64,000 bases of DNA. It comes from Procambarus clarkii. Taxonomy: Eukaryota; Arthropoda; Malacostraca; Decapoda; Cambaridae. Positions within the stretch are counted from its first letter, which is position 1; each line of letters opens with the position of its first letter. A program made the translations under genes and the position numbers. Positions 54,284-64,000 of the stretch are shown piece by piece. The notes below the pieces were generated by a model. That model searched no databases, was not told the origin of the DNA, and worked only from the letters and a program-made list of their open reading frames with translations. The stretch is from the NCBI RefSeq assembly GCF_040958095.1, contig NC_091219.1:28945850-29009849 (forward strand), given 5' to 3'.

Positions 54284-57200
54284 TCATACCGTGTCATCTG
54301 TAGAAATGTAAATATTTTAAGGGATTCTCCTTACAATTTAGCAAAATATATTAAATTTTTACTGTATTAAACAAAGATTACTATTGCACAATGTAATGTA
54401 TTGTAGTTATTCAACACCCTATAAATTACATAAATTCATTTTAATAGCTTGCTCTGCACTTGGATTTAGAATATGGAAGAGTAAGGTCTGCATATTTTAT
54501 AATCAAGAATCTAAACCTCAACATTACAAATTAAGTTACCTTTTTATTGATATTTTGAGAAAAAAAAAATTAGATGTTAGAAGAGATACTGGGTGGGTTG
54601 GTTAACAAATGACACAAACAACACTTCCTGGCAGCTGAAGTTAATGTGCTATTTGTAATGGGGTTGAGGGTAATTAAACTTTACTTTATGGGTTCCCCAG
54701 ATCTTGTAACTAGCACCCCAAAGAGAGAGCATTATCAGGATAAAGTGCCAAGCCATTACGACTACTGTGTATTTTGTTTTGCCCGGAATGCTGTGTGTAT
54801 TAGTGGTTACTGTAATATAAAATCCAAGGGATTGTCGATAATATTAAGAGATGCTGTAGTATACTACTTTTTCCTGTTTATTCCTATAATTTGACAAGTT
54901 TAAAATGTGAAGTGCTTTTGCAATTACCAGAAGTGGAAGAATCTGGAAAACCCATATAACTTATTGAGATTTACTTTTTTGTTTTAAAGTGCCACAATAT
55001 TGATACTTCTTTAATTAAACCACTTTCCATTTAGACATGATTAACAGCATGTATTAAATGTGAGAATAAGTTGCCATTTCCCTTCACAGTGATTCAATAG
55101 TACTCCATACTCCATACATACTTCAATACTAAACAGTGCTCCAACCAATCTCTAAACTGAATACTCAAGTTTACCATACAAATTTTAATTAAGACCCTAA
55201 ACTCTGTTTCTCCAGCCAGGTTAAACTTCGATATGTATTTGAAAATTTTAAACTCCTGCATCTATTATTATATCTTACTCATAGTATACCAGAGTGCGCT
55301 GTTGTATTCTTACCATGATACCACCATTTCGTTTTTTTTGGGTTGGCACTGCAAGTTTTGACGTAGTAGCTATTGTCAGGTGGCCGCTTCTGCAAAAGAT
55401 AGATATACTTTTTATATAGTTTTATAGATGTTGATAGCTACTTATTAACAAAGACTGATGATACAGTATGTGTATTAAATTTATGCTAGAGATTATAAAA
55501 ACAATATGTACACCAAAAGGTGGGATGTGGATGGGTTGGTAGGATGGTTTGTACAGTACAATGTGGGTGGGTTGGCGGAATATGGGCAGGTTTGCTGCAT
55601 ATGGGTGGGTTTGCGGTATGTGGGCGGGTTGGTGGGATGTGGGTGGGTTAGCAGCTGTGGGATGTGGGTGGGTTAGCAGCTGTGGGATGTGGGTGGGTTA
55701 GCAGCTGTGGGATGTGGGTGGGTTAGCAGCTGTGGGATGTGGGTGGGTTAGCAGCTGTGGGATGTGGGTGGGTTAGCAGCTGTGGGATGTGGGTGGGTTA
55801 GCAGCTGTGGGATGTGGGTGGGTTAGCAGCTGTGGGATGTGGGTGGGTTAGCAGCTGTGGGATGTGGGTGGGTTAGCAGCTGTGGGATGTGGGTGGGTTA
55901 GCAGCTGTGGGATGTGGGTGGGTTAGCAGCTGTGGGATGTGGGTGGGTTAGCAGCTGTGGGATGTGGGTGGGTTAGCAGCTGTGGGATGTGGGTGGGTTA
56001 GCAGCTGTGGGATGTGTGTGTGTGTGGGGGGGGGGCATAAACAGCGAGATATTTGTGATTGGAAATGGTGGGGTGGGGGATACTGCACTTATTACGTCTA
56101 CAACTCCATAGCATCAAATATGATTCTACCACTGAGAATGTCATAGATGCACTCCAGTTACTCATTGCTAGAACCTCAATAGCTAATTACATTTGACAAT
56201 GAATTTAATATGAATGCATGGGCCATCTGGCCCCCACAGATCATGTGGCATCACATGGGAAACTCCATACATCCCAGTAGCTCTGCTAGATACCATACTT
56301 GAATGAACGTAAATTGCTCCAAACCTTTTCTTTACACGAGGAGAGCATGGAGATAATAGAGAGACAGATGGCTTGCACAGAGAGAGCAGGCGACCAGTCT
56401 TCTGTCAGGATGCTTAGGCAAATGTGACCATTGGAGTAAATATGGGGATGAATGGGAATGTTGTCTCCCACAAAAATCACCTGGAAGTGAAAGGTATGCA
56501 CATGAGATTTAGTTACATTCAAGCCTTCCTTTTTAGTTACATCTCAAACATTTAGTTGCATCTAATTGTGCTCACCCATCCAGTTACTGGCCACACTCAA
56601 TTGTGTTAACTGATACGACTTCTAATTAAATTTTTCTTTTGCAATCATTTCAATCTTTTATGTTTGATGACTAAAAATACTGTATATTGAAAATTGCTTT
56701 AGCGCTTGATTATATGGTCCATCCTGGACCATTATCAAGTTCCCTGTGGGAAAATAACATGTTCGAATTATACTGAATCGATGTCGTTTGCCCCCAGGGT
56801 TGGGGACAGTCCAGGACGGATCGAAATGTCTTCACTTTCTTTATTTTCAGATGTGTGGGTTGGGTCTTAAATTTTCAGCCCCATTATTGTGACTTACAAA
56901 CAGTAAGTACTGTACTTGGTTTTTCCTTCATTAATTTACTTAATCTAAGTGATGCTAATTCCTGACACCTTGGCTGTCCTTGAAAATAATTTAACTATAC
57001 AAAATGTTACATTTTCATCTCACACATTTCAATAAAGCTTATGACAAACTTTATTTTCAGTAATTACTGTCATCCAAAAATTATAATACCTATAATTATT
57101 ATGAATAAAAGTACAAAATATGAACTTTTGAGCAACAAAAATTGTCGATGTTTTGTACTACAGTATTAATTTTGTAGAAGGTCCGAGAAAGAATGCAACA

Positions 57201-59228
57201 ACGTAATTTAACTTCCCAGGCCCTAGTATAATATGCAAATGTACTAAATTAGGCATAGAATAGATTTATAGTTTAATTTTTTATGGCCTTTTAGACGTTG
57301 AATACAGTAGAGAAAAATTTTAATTTTTACAAAAGTTCATATTCTGTAACATAAACAGTAGTTACCAAGTGGCCACAATGTCCAAGAGTGGAGGTGGTTC
57401 CTACTGAAACTAGCATTGGTCTTTGATAGTGTGCCCACTGGGTACTGGATAGTGTGCCCACTGTGTACTGGATAGTGTGCCCACTGGGTACTGGATAGTG
57501 TGCCCACTGTGTACTGGATAGTGTGCCCACTGGGTACTGGATAGTGTGCCCACTGTGTACTGGATAGTGTGGCCACTGGGTACTGGATAGTGTGCCCACT
57601 GTGTACTGGATAGTGTGCCCCCACTGGGTACTGGATAGTGCCCCCACTGGGTACTGGATAGTGTGCCCACTGGGTACTGGATAGTGTGCCCACTGGGTAC
57701 TGGATAGTGTGCCCACTGGGTACTGGATAGTGTGCCCACTGGGTACTGGATAGTGTGCCCACCGAGTACTGATTCTATACTTTTTAAAGGATGGTTGTGT
57801 CTTGTGCACAGCCTACAAACTCACCTCTGGAGAATCAAAGGGATATTTTGGAGAAAATTTGAACTGCAGCTGAAATTTTTCCCCTTCATAGAGAGTACCG
57901 GACGCGCCCTCCATGTGGACCACCCACCTGTAATGATACAACAGTTACACTACCCTCCATGTGTACCATGGTGCCACAAATGCGTCTAGCTTAATAATTA
58001 TAAGGAATGGCAGGACGTCAGTGTCTCTGGGCCCATTAATAACCAAGTCACTAGCGATACATAAATGCTTCTTATTTTACCTGAAGTCTGCTCCGAAAGT
58101 TTACTCCAAGCCCGGCCCGAGACCAGGCTTGTCATGCCATATCTTTGTGTGTGTTCTAGTTTAATATTCTGTTGTGTACATTTGACACCTGGTTTTACTG
58201 TATCTTACCTTGATCATGCCTTGATGGGGGTTCTTTGAGTTCTTCTACCTCCCAAGCCCGGCCCAGGGCCAGGCTTGGCTTGTGAGAGCTTGGTCCAACA
58301 GGCTGTTGCTTGGAGCGGCCTGCAGGCCCAGGTATCCACTAGAGACCGGTTGCCTGGCACTTTTTGAAAAAAAATATCCAGTTTTCTTGTAAAGACGTCT
58401 ACTTTTATTCCAGCAATATTTCATATATTTGCTGGGAGGATATTGAACAATCGTGAACCTTTGATGTTCATACAGTGTTGTCTGAGTGTGCCTTGGCACC
58501 CCTGCTCTTCACCGACTCTATTTTGCATTACCTTCCATATCGTTCACTTCAGTATGTTGTTATTTTACTGTGTAAATTTGGGACCTGGCCCTCTATTATT
58601 TTCCACGTGTACATTATTTGACACTTCTCTCGTCTCCTTTCCTTTTGAGAGCTTTGAGACTATCCCAATAGTTTAGGTGCTTTATAGTGTCCATGTGTGC
58701 TATATACGTTCTCTGTATTCCCCAAATAAATCAAGATGCAAGAGCACTAGTCAGAGGGATAGAAGCCCTAAACAAGAAAATAATCAACACAGAATATGGG
58801 ATAAGTTTCAGAAATGAAACTATATATAATGTTCATCACTACTCTAAGTAAACCCGACTAAACCTAACCTATTCTGACTTAACCTAAATAAGAGAGCAGC
58901 TTTTGTGTTTTATACATGGTATGCAGAAGATGTGTAATGTCACTATGGCATTTGTATTACGGCTCTGATTTTAGACTACTGCTAGGGTCAGGGATTCCTG
59001 CGTCCGGGGGCCGGGCAACTGGGATAACTTCTGCACGCAGACCTCACACAACCGAAACCAAGACGGTCCCACCAAGCGTGAGCTGGGCAGTTCTCAACCT
59101 CCATGTAACAACTGGGACTGGAAGATGTACACTCACTCCGTCAGCTTGGTGTGGGCTTGGTCCACGTCGACGGTGACACCCGGAGGAGGTTCCTTCAGCA
59201 GCGACATCAGTTCCTTCTGCAGCCGCTT
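54284..59228 (-). CDS. UBE2W: UBE2W, ubiquitin-conjugating enzyme E2 W (first exon not found)
   Basis: E2 that attaches ubiquitin to protein N-termini. Minus-strand exons: 59137-59228, 57825-57927, 56325-56480, 55314-55389 and 54284-54297 (TGA at 54284-54286). All have GT/AG junctions in phase, 146 residues. [17 protein letters not shown] starts the fold. Exon 3 has [19 protein letters not shown] and YPFDSPE. Exon 4 has the active-site block [19 protein letters not shown], with the catalytic Cys in HIC-LSIL and the UBE2W-type HPH instead of HPN, then [20 protein letters not shown]. Exon 5 has [19 protein letters not shown] and WWYH; exon 6 adds DDTV where human ends DDTC. Human UBE2W has 151 residues and exon 1 gives MASMQ, so only about five residues are missing. 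Introns hold minisatellites, a fold-back copy and LINE debris. Confidence 0.97.
54690..54840. repeat. Mixed SINE and retroelement tail pieces in UBE2W intron
   Basis: 'gtgccaagccattacgacta' matches the SINE at 44345. 'gcccggaatgctgtgtgtat' matches the tail repeat at 8084. Junction of two short fragments. Confidence 0.55.
55520..56010. repeat. 25-bp G-rich minisatellite in UBE2W intron
   Basis: About 15 near-identical copies of 'gatgtgggtgggttagcagc' plus 'tgtgg' at 55634-56010, preceded by degenerate 'tgggcgggttggtgggatg' variants from 55540. Each unit has three GGG runs on the plus strand, which is the template strand for UBE2W. A GT/G11 run follows at 56014-56034. Confidence 0.95.
56715..56898. 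mobile_element. Fold-back element, GACGACGTTTCGG family, broken copy
   Basis: 'ggtccatcctggaccattat' and 'gtccaggacggatcgaaatg', then 'cagccccattattgtgactt'. The outer left arm is missing. In the UBE2W intron between exons 56325-56480 and 57825-57927. Confidence 0.7.
57426..57770. repeat. 23-bp minisatellite in UBE2W intron
   Basis: About 15 copies of 'tagtgtgcccactgggtact' plus 'gga', with a G/T variant position alternating among copies and two length variants near 57615-57645. It ends 55 bases before the donor of exon 57825-57927. Confidence 0.95.
58215..58640 (-). mobile_element. LINE 3' terminal fragment in UBE2W intron
   Basis: The minus frame reads [20 protein letters not shown] and ends in 'aagcctggccctgggccggg', the same tail as at 32780-33030. 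Confidence 0.7.
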
Positions 59229-59246
59229 CTGTAGGGAAGAGCGAGG

Positions 59247-59370
59247 AGAGGTTAGCCAGGGTCACTGACTTATGGAGAGGATAGCCAGGGTCACTGACTT
59301 ATGGAGAGGTTAGCCAGGGTCACTGACTTATGGAGAGGTTAGCCAGGGTCACTGATTCACGGAGAGGCAC
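59247..59370. repeat. 29-bp tandem repeat at the UBE2W exon 2 acceptor
   Basis: Four copies of 'agccagggtcactgacttat' plus 'ggagaggtt', starting about 20 bases upstream (in gene sense) of the acceptor at 59229-59230. On the sense strand each unit gives 'ggctaacctctcc', which contains a ctaac branch-point-like motif and pyrimidines. Confidence 0.92.
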
Positions 59371-59391
59371 ACACGCGAAGCTCGTCAGCAT

Positions 59392-59395
<4 letters not shown>

Positions 59396-59432
<37 letters not shown>
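59396..59432. repeat. (TA)n microsatellite
   Basis: About 18 TA units between two tandem arrays. Confidence 0.95.
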
Positions 59433-59434
<2 letters not shown>

Positions 59435-59462
59435 AGAGATGAGAGGGGGGACCCTATACCCA

Positions 59463-59938
59463 CTGACCCGGTGTATAGCCACCCAGTGTATAGCCGCCAT
59501 CTGACCCGGTGTATAGCCGCCATCTGACCCGGTGTATAGCCGCCCTCTGACCCGGTGTATAGCCGCCCTCTGACCCGCTGTATAGCCGCCCTCTGACCCG
59601 CTGTATAGCCGCCCTCTGACCCGCTGTATAGCCGCCCTCTGACCCGCTGTATAGCCGCCCTCTGACCCGCTGTATAGCCGCCCTCTGACCCGCTGTATAG
59701 CCGCCCTCTGACCCGCTGTATAGCCGCCCTCTGACCCGCTGTATAGCCGCCCTCTGACCCGCTGTATAGCCGCCCTCTGACCCGCTGTATAGCCGCCCTC
59801 TGACCCGCTGTATAGCCGCCCTCTGACCCGCTGTATAGCCGCCCTCTGACCCGCTGTATAGCCGCCCTCTGACCCGCTGTATAGCCGCCCTCTGACCCGC
59901 TGTATAGCCGCCCACTGCCCCGGTGTATAGCCGCCATT
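59463..59938. repeat. 23-bp minisatellite upstream of UBE2W exon 2
   Basis: About 20 copies of 'tctgacccgctgtatagccg' plus 'ccc'; the outer copies vary (ccggtg, ccatc). The centre is almost invariant, a sign of recent homogenisation. It lies in UBE2W intron 1 if exon 1 is further right. Confidence 0.96.
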
Positions 59939-60607
59939 TAATATTTAGATTATCGGCAGGAAGGTGGTGGTTACTAAACCAGTCCTCCGGAGACAGCCAT
60001 ATTGGAACTGGTGGGTGGAGTTCCACGGTGATGGGACTATGGGGGGGGGGGGGGGGTCAGCTTTTTTTAAGACGTCATGTCAGCAGTTAAGACTCATAGT
60101 ATTGACTAATCCCAATTCACACAGTTCATTATTTAATTTCCCTGCACTCACATTAATATATAAGTTAAATTTAACTTATAATTACAAATCCTGTTCTATC
60201 CGGATATTATTCATAACAAATACCCCCCCCCCCCACCGAGAGAATTGTGTGGAACCAAATAATTAAATACAGTCCATTTGCTCTAAATTAAATAAATTTA
60301 AATAAATTATAAATAAATTTAAATAAATAAATAATTAAATAAATTAAATAAATTTAGAGCAATTATCCACTTAAGGCCAGACCTCTGGCTCTCCCGCCGC
60401 TCAACTATGGTCATAGTATTCTACAATGTGCAGGTTTACCTTCAAGTAATTTGTTCTAACTTATCCCACTAACCAACATAACTTTACCCGACCCTAACCG
60501 GTCTAGTTTGTTCAAACTTGTCCCACTTGCTGTAAAATGTCTGCTGAAGCACACAGCTGGGAGCCCTAATATTAAAATCACAACACAAATGTTTCCACTA
60601 CACAACT
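59939..60607. other. UBE2W upstream region, no exon placed
   Basis: Contains a G14-type run at 60042-60056, a C12-type run near 60224-60235 and an AAATAAATTT repeat block at 60285-60352. No ATG-plus-donor in phase 0 that would encode a UBE2W first exon was convincing. Confidence 0.35.
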
Positions 60608-60785
60608 CCCCCCCCCCCCTGCCCCCCTACGGTACCCTCACGCCCCCCTGCCCCCCTACAGTACCCTCACGCCCCCCCTGCCCCCCTACGGTACCCTCAC
60701 GCCCCCCTGCCCCCCTACGGTACCCTCACGCCCCCCCCCTGCCCCCCTACGGTACCCTCACGCCCCCCCCCCTCGCCCCCCCCTT
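60608..60785. repeat. C-rich minisatellite, about 30-bp unit
   Basis: Five copies of 'tgcccccctacggtaccctc' plus 'acgcccccc' with varying C-run length. Proline-rich frames through it are by-products. Confidence 0.92.
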
Positions 60786-61125
60786 TCCACTATGTAATAA
60801 CTGCCTCCCCTCCCAGCCAGCATCCCCAGGGGAGGGAGGGGAGGAGCAGCTGCCACTAACAAGGGATATCACCGCACTACCGCACTGCTCAACTCTTCCC
60901 CTTCTCTTACACACTCTACAACACTGGGAATTAAAGAGACATGATAACGACATCAATGATTTTCTGGGGACTTAATTATCTGACAAAGAGACCATCTTCA
61001 GTACAAGGTAAGGAAGAACAAGGGGAGAAATGAAAACTTCAGTTGCAGTGGAGTCACAAGTGTTAGAAAAGCGTTTTAGTATTATTATTATTATTACACA
61101 TCTTTATTGCCAAAATTAATTAGAT
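60786..61125. other. No recognised feature
   Basis: GC-richer left part (60795-60900), AT-richer right part with a short ATT run at 61080-61095. Nothing supportable. Confidence 0.3.
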
Positions 61126-61129
61126 CGTT

Positions 61130-61640
61130 TAGGAACCTGCATCAGGACTGTTTCAAAGCAATCTACACAACATTTGTTCAATACTGGACTACGCATCACT
61201 GGTATGGAAGCCGCACCCTGTGAAACAAAGCCAAAACTGACAAGGTACAAAGGTTTACAACAAGATTAGTGCCAGAGCTACGAGGGACCAAGCTACGAAC
61301 ACAGGCTAATGGAACCAGATCTCACAACCCTAGAGGACAGAAGGAACAGAGGGGAATATGATCACAACATACAAGATACTGAGGTGGACAAAGATAGCCT
61401 CTACAGACTGAGAGGAAGCAGGTCAAGAGGACACAGCTGGAAGCTGCAGACGCAAATGAGCTGAAGGAACGCAAGGAAGTACCCGTGTCGTGTACGGGAA
61501 GGTAACGAGTGAGGTGCTCTAAAAGAGAAAGTTGTGGAAGCCGCCTCCATCCACACATTGAAGGCCCGATTCGACAAAGAATTTGAAAGTCAGAGTAGTT
61601 ATGTTGAAACTCAACCGGTATAAGGCTAATAGTCGGGGCA
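61130..61640 (+). mobile_element. CR1-like LINE 3' fragment
   Basis: Plus-strand pieces: LFQSNLHNICSI-like start, then KVQRFTTRLVPELRGTKL near 61237 (the LEKVQRFATRLVPELRGLSY motif), then 'agaggaagcaggtcaagagg' in the C-terminal tail, ending with 'gtataaggctaatagtcggg'. Frames are broken. Confidence 0.75.
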
Positions 61641-61699
61641 TAAGGAGCTACACCTCATTCACCCTTACATACTAATAAGCAAGTACTAATACGTAACAG

Positions 61700-61890
61700 G
61701 TGCGTACTCTCTCTGCTCTCCCTTCTACCGTTACTCCTCTCTACTCACTCTCTGCTCTCCCTTCTACCATTACTCTTCTTTACTCACACTCTCTGCTCTC
61801 CCTTCTACCGTTACTCTTCTCTACTCACTCTCTGCTCTCCCTTCTACCATTACTCTTCTTTACTCACACTCTCTCACTCACTCCCTTGGG
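61700..61890. repeat. Pyrimidine-rich tandem repeat, four copies
   Basis: 'ctctctgctctcccttctac' plus 'cgttactcttctctactca' repeats four times with alternating variants. Near-mirror pyrimidine tracts could form triplex DNA. Confidence 0.85.
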
Positions 61891-62269
61891 TCCTTCCTGC
61901 TCTCACGTCCCATAACTTTCTGAAACACTTCCTCTCCGCGAGCGTTCACCGTCGACTTTCTGGTAGCTGCTTCCTGTTAAGTCCTCACTGTCTTCAAGCG
62001 TTAACCTCATGGTCTTCACTCACAACATTACATACCTATTCTCTACACCTCCACCTCCAGTTTAATATTCCGGCTCTCAACCCACAAAGTGTAAATCGTT
62101 CTGCGTTGGATCAGTTTAGCTTTGTTCCAGCGACTTCTTCCAGCATTCTCTCTCTCTCTCTGCCCGTCTGCTTCTCCCCGCCCCGCTCCCTTCCCTCTCT
62201 TTGTTATGCGAAAGTATCTAGAAGAAAAAGCGAAAAATCCGAGTTTGATGTACGTTTCCAGGCCGACTG

Positions 62270-62515
62270 GCCATCCAGGGAGCCGGCGGCTGAGCGAACA
62301 GAACACTGGACGCGTGATCCTGTGGTCCTGGGTTCGATCCCCTGGCGCCGGCGAAAAACAATGGGCAGAGTTTCTTTCACCCTGATGCCTCTGTTACCTA
62401 GCAGTAATTAGGTACCTGGGAATTAGTCATCTGTCACGGGCTGCTTCCTGGGGGTGGAGGCCTGGTCGAGGACCGGGCCGAGGGGACACTAACGCCCCGA
62501 AATCATCTCAAGATA
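62270..62515 (+). mobile_element. tRNA-derived SINE, well preserved
   Basis: The head has 'gagccggcggctgagcgaac' and the B box 'gtcctgggttcgatcccctg'. The body has 'gcctctgttacctagcagta', 'gtcacgggctgcttcctggg' and 'gaccgggccgaggggacact', ending 'catctcaagataacct'. I recall this family as very abundant in crayfish. Confidence 0.85.
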
Positions 62516-62619
62516 ACCTGACTCCAAGACTTCCTCCACCACCACCACCACCAAGGTTCTTCACCAATGCTTGGGTTTGTTTTAATGCTTGACCTTGTCA
62601 CTTTAACCTATATATCTTG

Positions 62620-62712
62620 AACAAATCCACAAGGGCCGTGACGAGGATTCGAACCTACGTCCGAGAGCATCCCAGACGCTGCCTTAATCGACTGAGCTAC
62701 GACATGGAAGCT
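62620..62712 (-). mobile_element. tRNA-derived SINE head, inverted copy of 33262
   Basis: 'gccgtgacgaggattcgaac' and 'cttaatcgactgagctacga' are the inverse of the 33262 head. Confidence 0.8.
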
Positions 62713-63006
62713 CATTTACGACATTTTGTTCATTTGATGCATCACGCTATTGTGATTTGTGTGTGTAATCTATATCTCTTTCCTGAATCAAGACAGCTTA
62801 GTCTGTCTGTATTAAACGTGCTTCGATACTTCACCACCCAGTGATCTTATTGTTATAAGGAATCTCACAGCTCTTCGGAGATCATAAACATAAATAAATG
62901 TACTCTAAGCTACCGTGACTGAGGAGAGATGTATGGGTTTCGTACGTGGATACTTAAGTCCTTCATAGATCCTGAACCTTAACCATCAGCTATGACTGCA
63001 ACAATC
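62713..63006. other. No gene recognised
   Basis: Contains 'gggtttcgtacgtggatact' near 62936, an echo of 39954. Nothing else. Confidence 0.35.
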
Positions 63007-63270
63007 CTGGGGCCAGATTCACGAAGCAGTTACGCAAGTACTTACGAACGTGTACATCTTTCCTCAATCTTTGACGGCTTTGGTTACATTTATTAAACAG
63101 TTTACAAGCATGAAAACTTTCCAATCAACTGTTGCCGTTGTTATAAACAGCCTCCTGGTGCTTCGGAGCTCATTACCTGTTTAATAATTGTAAACAAAGC
63201 CGCCAAAGATTGAGAAAAGATGTACAGGTTCGTAAGTGCTTGCGTAACTGCTTCGTGAATCTGACCCCAG
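63007..63270. mobile_element. Fold-back MITE with about 95-bp inverted arms
   Basis: The left arm starts CTGGGGCCAGATTCACGAAG at 63007. The right arm is the inverse of CTGGGGTCAGATTCACGAAG, ending at 63270. The arms match for about 95 bases with few mismatches, leaving a 70-base loop. No coding capacity. Confidence 0.92.
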
Positions 63271-63539
63271 CTTGGTCCATTTTGGCCTTGGCTGATCTCA
63301 TATTTCAACAGTTTCTCTGCTTTCATCCCATTTCTAGTGTCCCATGTGCGTCTTATAAGTGTCAGATGAGACATCAGAATGTCTCATTTGAGTTTCTTTC
63401 AAACTTCAGAAGGAAACGGGTTAACAAGTTTCCCCATTTCCATCTGAACTTTGTTCAGTGTACTCCCCCATGCCTTCGCTTTACTGTTCTTACCTGGAAA
63501 GGCAGTGTCCAAGAACCGAAGTTCGATCATGTATATGCA

Positions 63540-63705
63540 TAATATGCATACGTATATGCACAATATGCTAATATATTATAATATTAATTTATACTTGAGA
63601 AAATTCCCGTTTTGAATGAACAGCATGTTAAAATTAATGAATGCGTCTGTGGGGTTGACCGCTGGATGTAATGGACTTGAGTCGAGGACGGGTTGGGGTT
63701 CCAAG
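63540..63705 (+). repeat. Dispersed repeat, second copy of 17130-17290
   Basis: 'atatgctaatatattataat' through 'gaggacgggttgggg' matches the other copy. Preceded by repeated 'tatatgcataatatgcatac' blocks. Confidence 0.75.
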
Positions 63706-64000
63706 AGCTAGATTTTGTTTTCCGTGCAACATAAAAAGAACTTGAAAAGGAGCTGCAACACTTTTTATTATCTGCATTGAAACTTGTAGCGGTGAAAAAG
63801 TGTAATATTTCCTGGTGACTTGTTAACTTGTGATGGCCATAGGTGGAGGTGACCGCTCCCCAGCCGCGCCATCACCCCACCACCGTCTCCTAAGGGTCGT
63901 CACGGGCCCTAACGAGATTGTTACAAAAGTTGGAATGGATGAAGCAAGTCTCTCGCCAGTGACGAGGTTTATTGCTTTTGGAAAATTGGTAGTTGGGGTG
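63706..64000. other. No recognised feature
   Basis: No exon, RNA gene or element end could be supported. Confidence 0.3.

Noticed and set aside
57327-57809. Frames of 109-160 codons in repeat units
   Set aside because: A 23-base unit cycles through all frames without stops; UBE2W intron, no coding evidence.
55634-59938. CRISPR-like arrays of 23-25 base repeats
   Set aside because: Units are contiguous with no spacers, and the context is an intron of a eukaryotic gene.
59320-60026. Frames of 190-205 codons
   Set aside because: By-product of the 23-base minisatellite upstream of UBE2W exon 2.
60508-60975. 155-codon Pro-rich frame
   Set aside because: Translation of the C-rich 30-base minisatellite.
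61080-63540. UBE2W first exon candidates (for example a donor at 63491-63496 or ATGCAG near 61137)
   Set aside because: The first leaves the wrong phase for exon 2, and the second lies in a LINE fragment. None is supported.

Overview
The window is eukaryotic. It holds four intron-bearing protein genes in a very repeat-rich background, and nothing bacterial, plasmid-like or CRISPR-like. Arthropod-type gene products, a degenerate (TTAGG)n telomere-type tract, long dinucleotide arrays, and SINE and fold-back families that I recall from crayfish and shrimp sequence point to a decapod crustacean, possibly a freshwater crayfish. The organism is an inference; no species can be named from sequence alone.

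Layout. 1-5005, minus strand: six of the exons of VPS26C (DSCR3), the retriever-complex arrestin-fold subunit; the last coding exon lies off the left edge. 5006-9213: intergenic or intronic DNA with LINE and SINE debris. 9214-13056, minus strand: six in-phase exons of a divergent ERM/merlin-like FERM-domain gene, from the start codon into the third FERM lobe; the rest was not found. 13057-20854: LINE and SINE pieces, a short gag-pro fossil, and a decayed hAT DNA transposon (18417-20701) carrying a nested fold-back element. 20855-31763, plus strand: a five-exon, 460-residue FAM210B-like mitochondrial gene (DUF1279) with a long unrecognised N-terminal part. 31764-54283: about 22 kb with no gene I can recognise. 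It has many LINE/SINE/Penelope fragments and a recent 1,194-bp tandem duplication. 54284-59228, minus strand: UBE2W, the N-terminal-ubiquitinating E2, complete from the second exon to the stop; the tiny first exon was not found. 59229-64000: minisatellites, a LINE end, SINEs and a clear fold-back MITE.

The genes do not form a functional cluster. VPS26C acts in endosomal recycling, the FERM protein probably at the membrane-cytoskeleton interface, FAM210B in mitochondria and UBE2W in ubiquitination. Exon structures were derived by hand from splice signals, reading phase and remembered family sequences. Every junction used keeps phase.

No convincing new biological system was found. The points most worth a second look are the enlarged FAM210B-like protein, the compact FERM gene whose first intron is mostly microsatellite, the tandemly repeated 3' splice region of UBE2W exon 2, the minisatellites in and upstream of UBE2W, and the near-identical 1,194-bp duplication.
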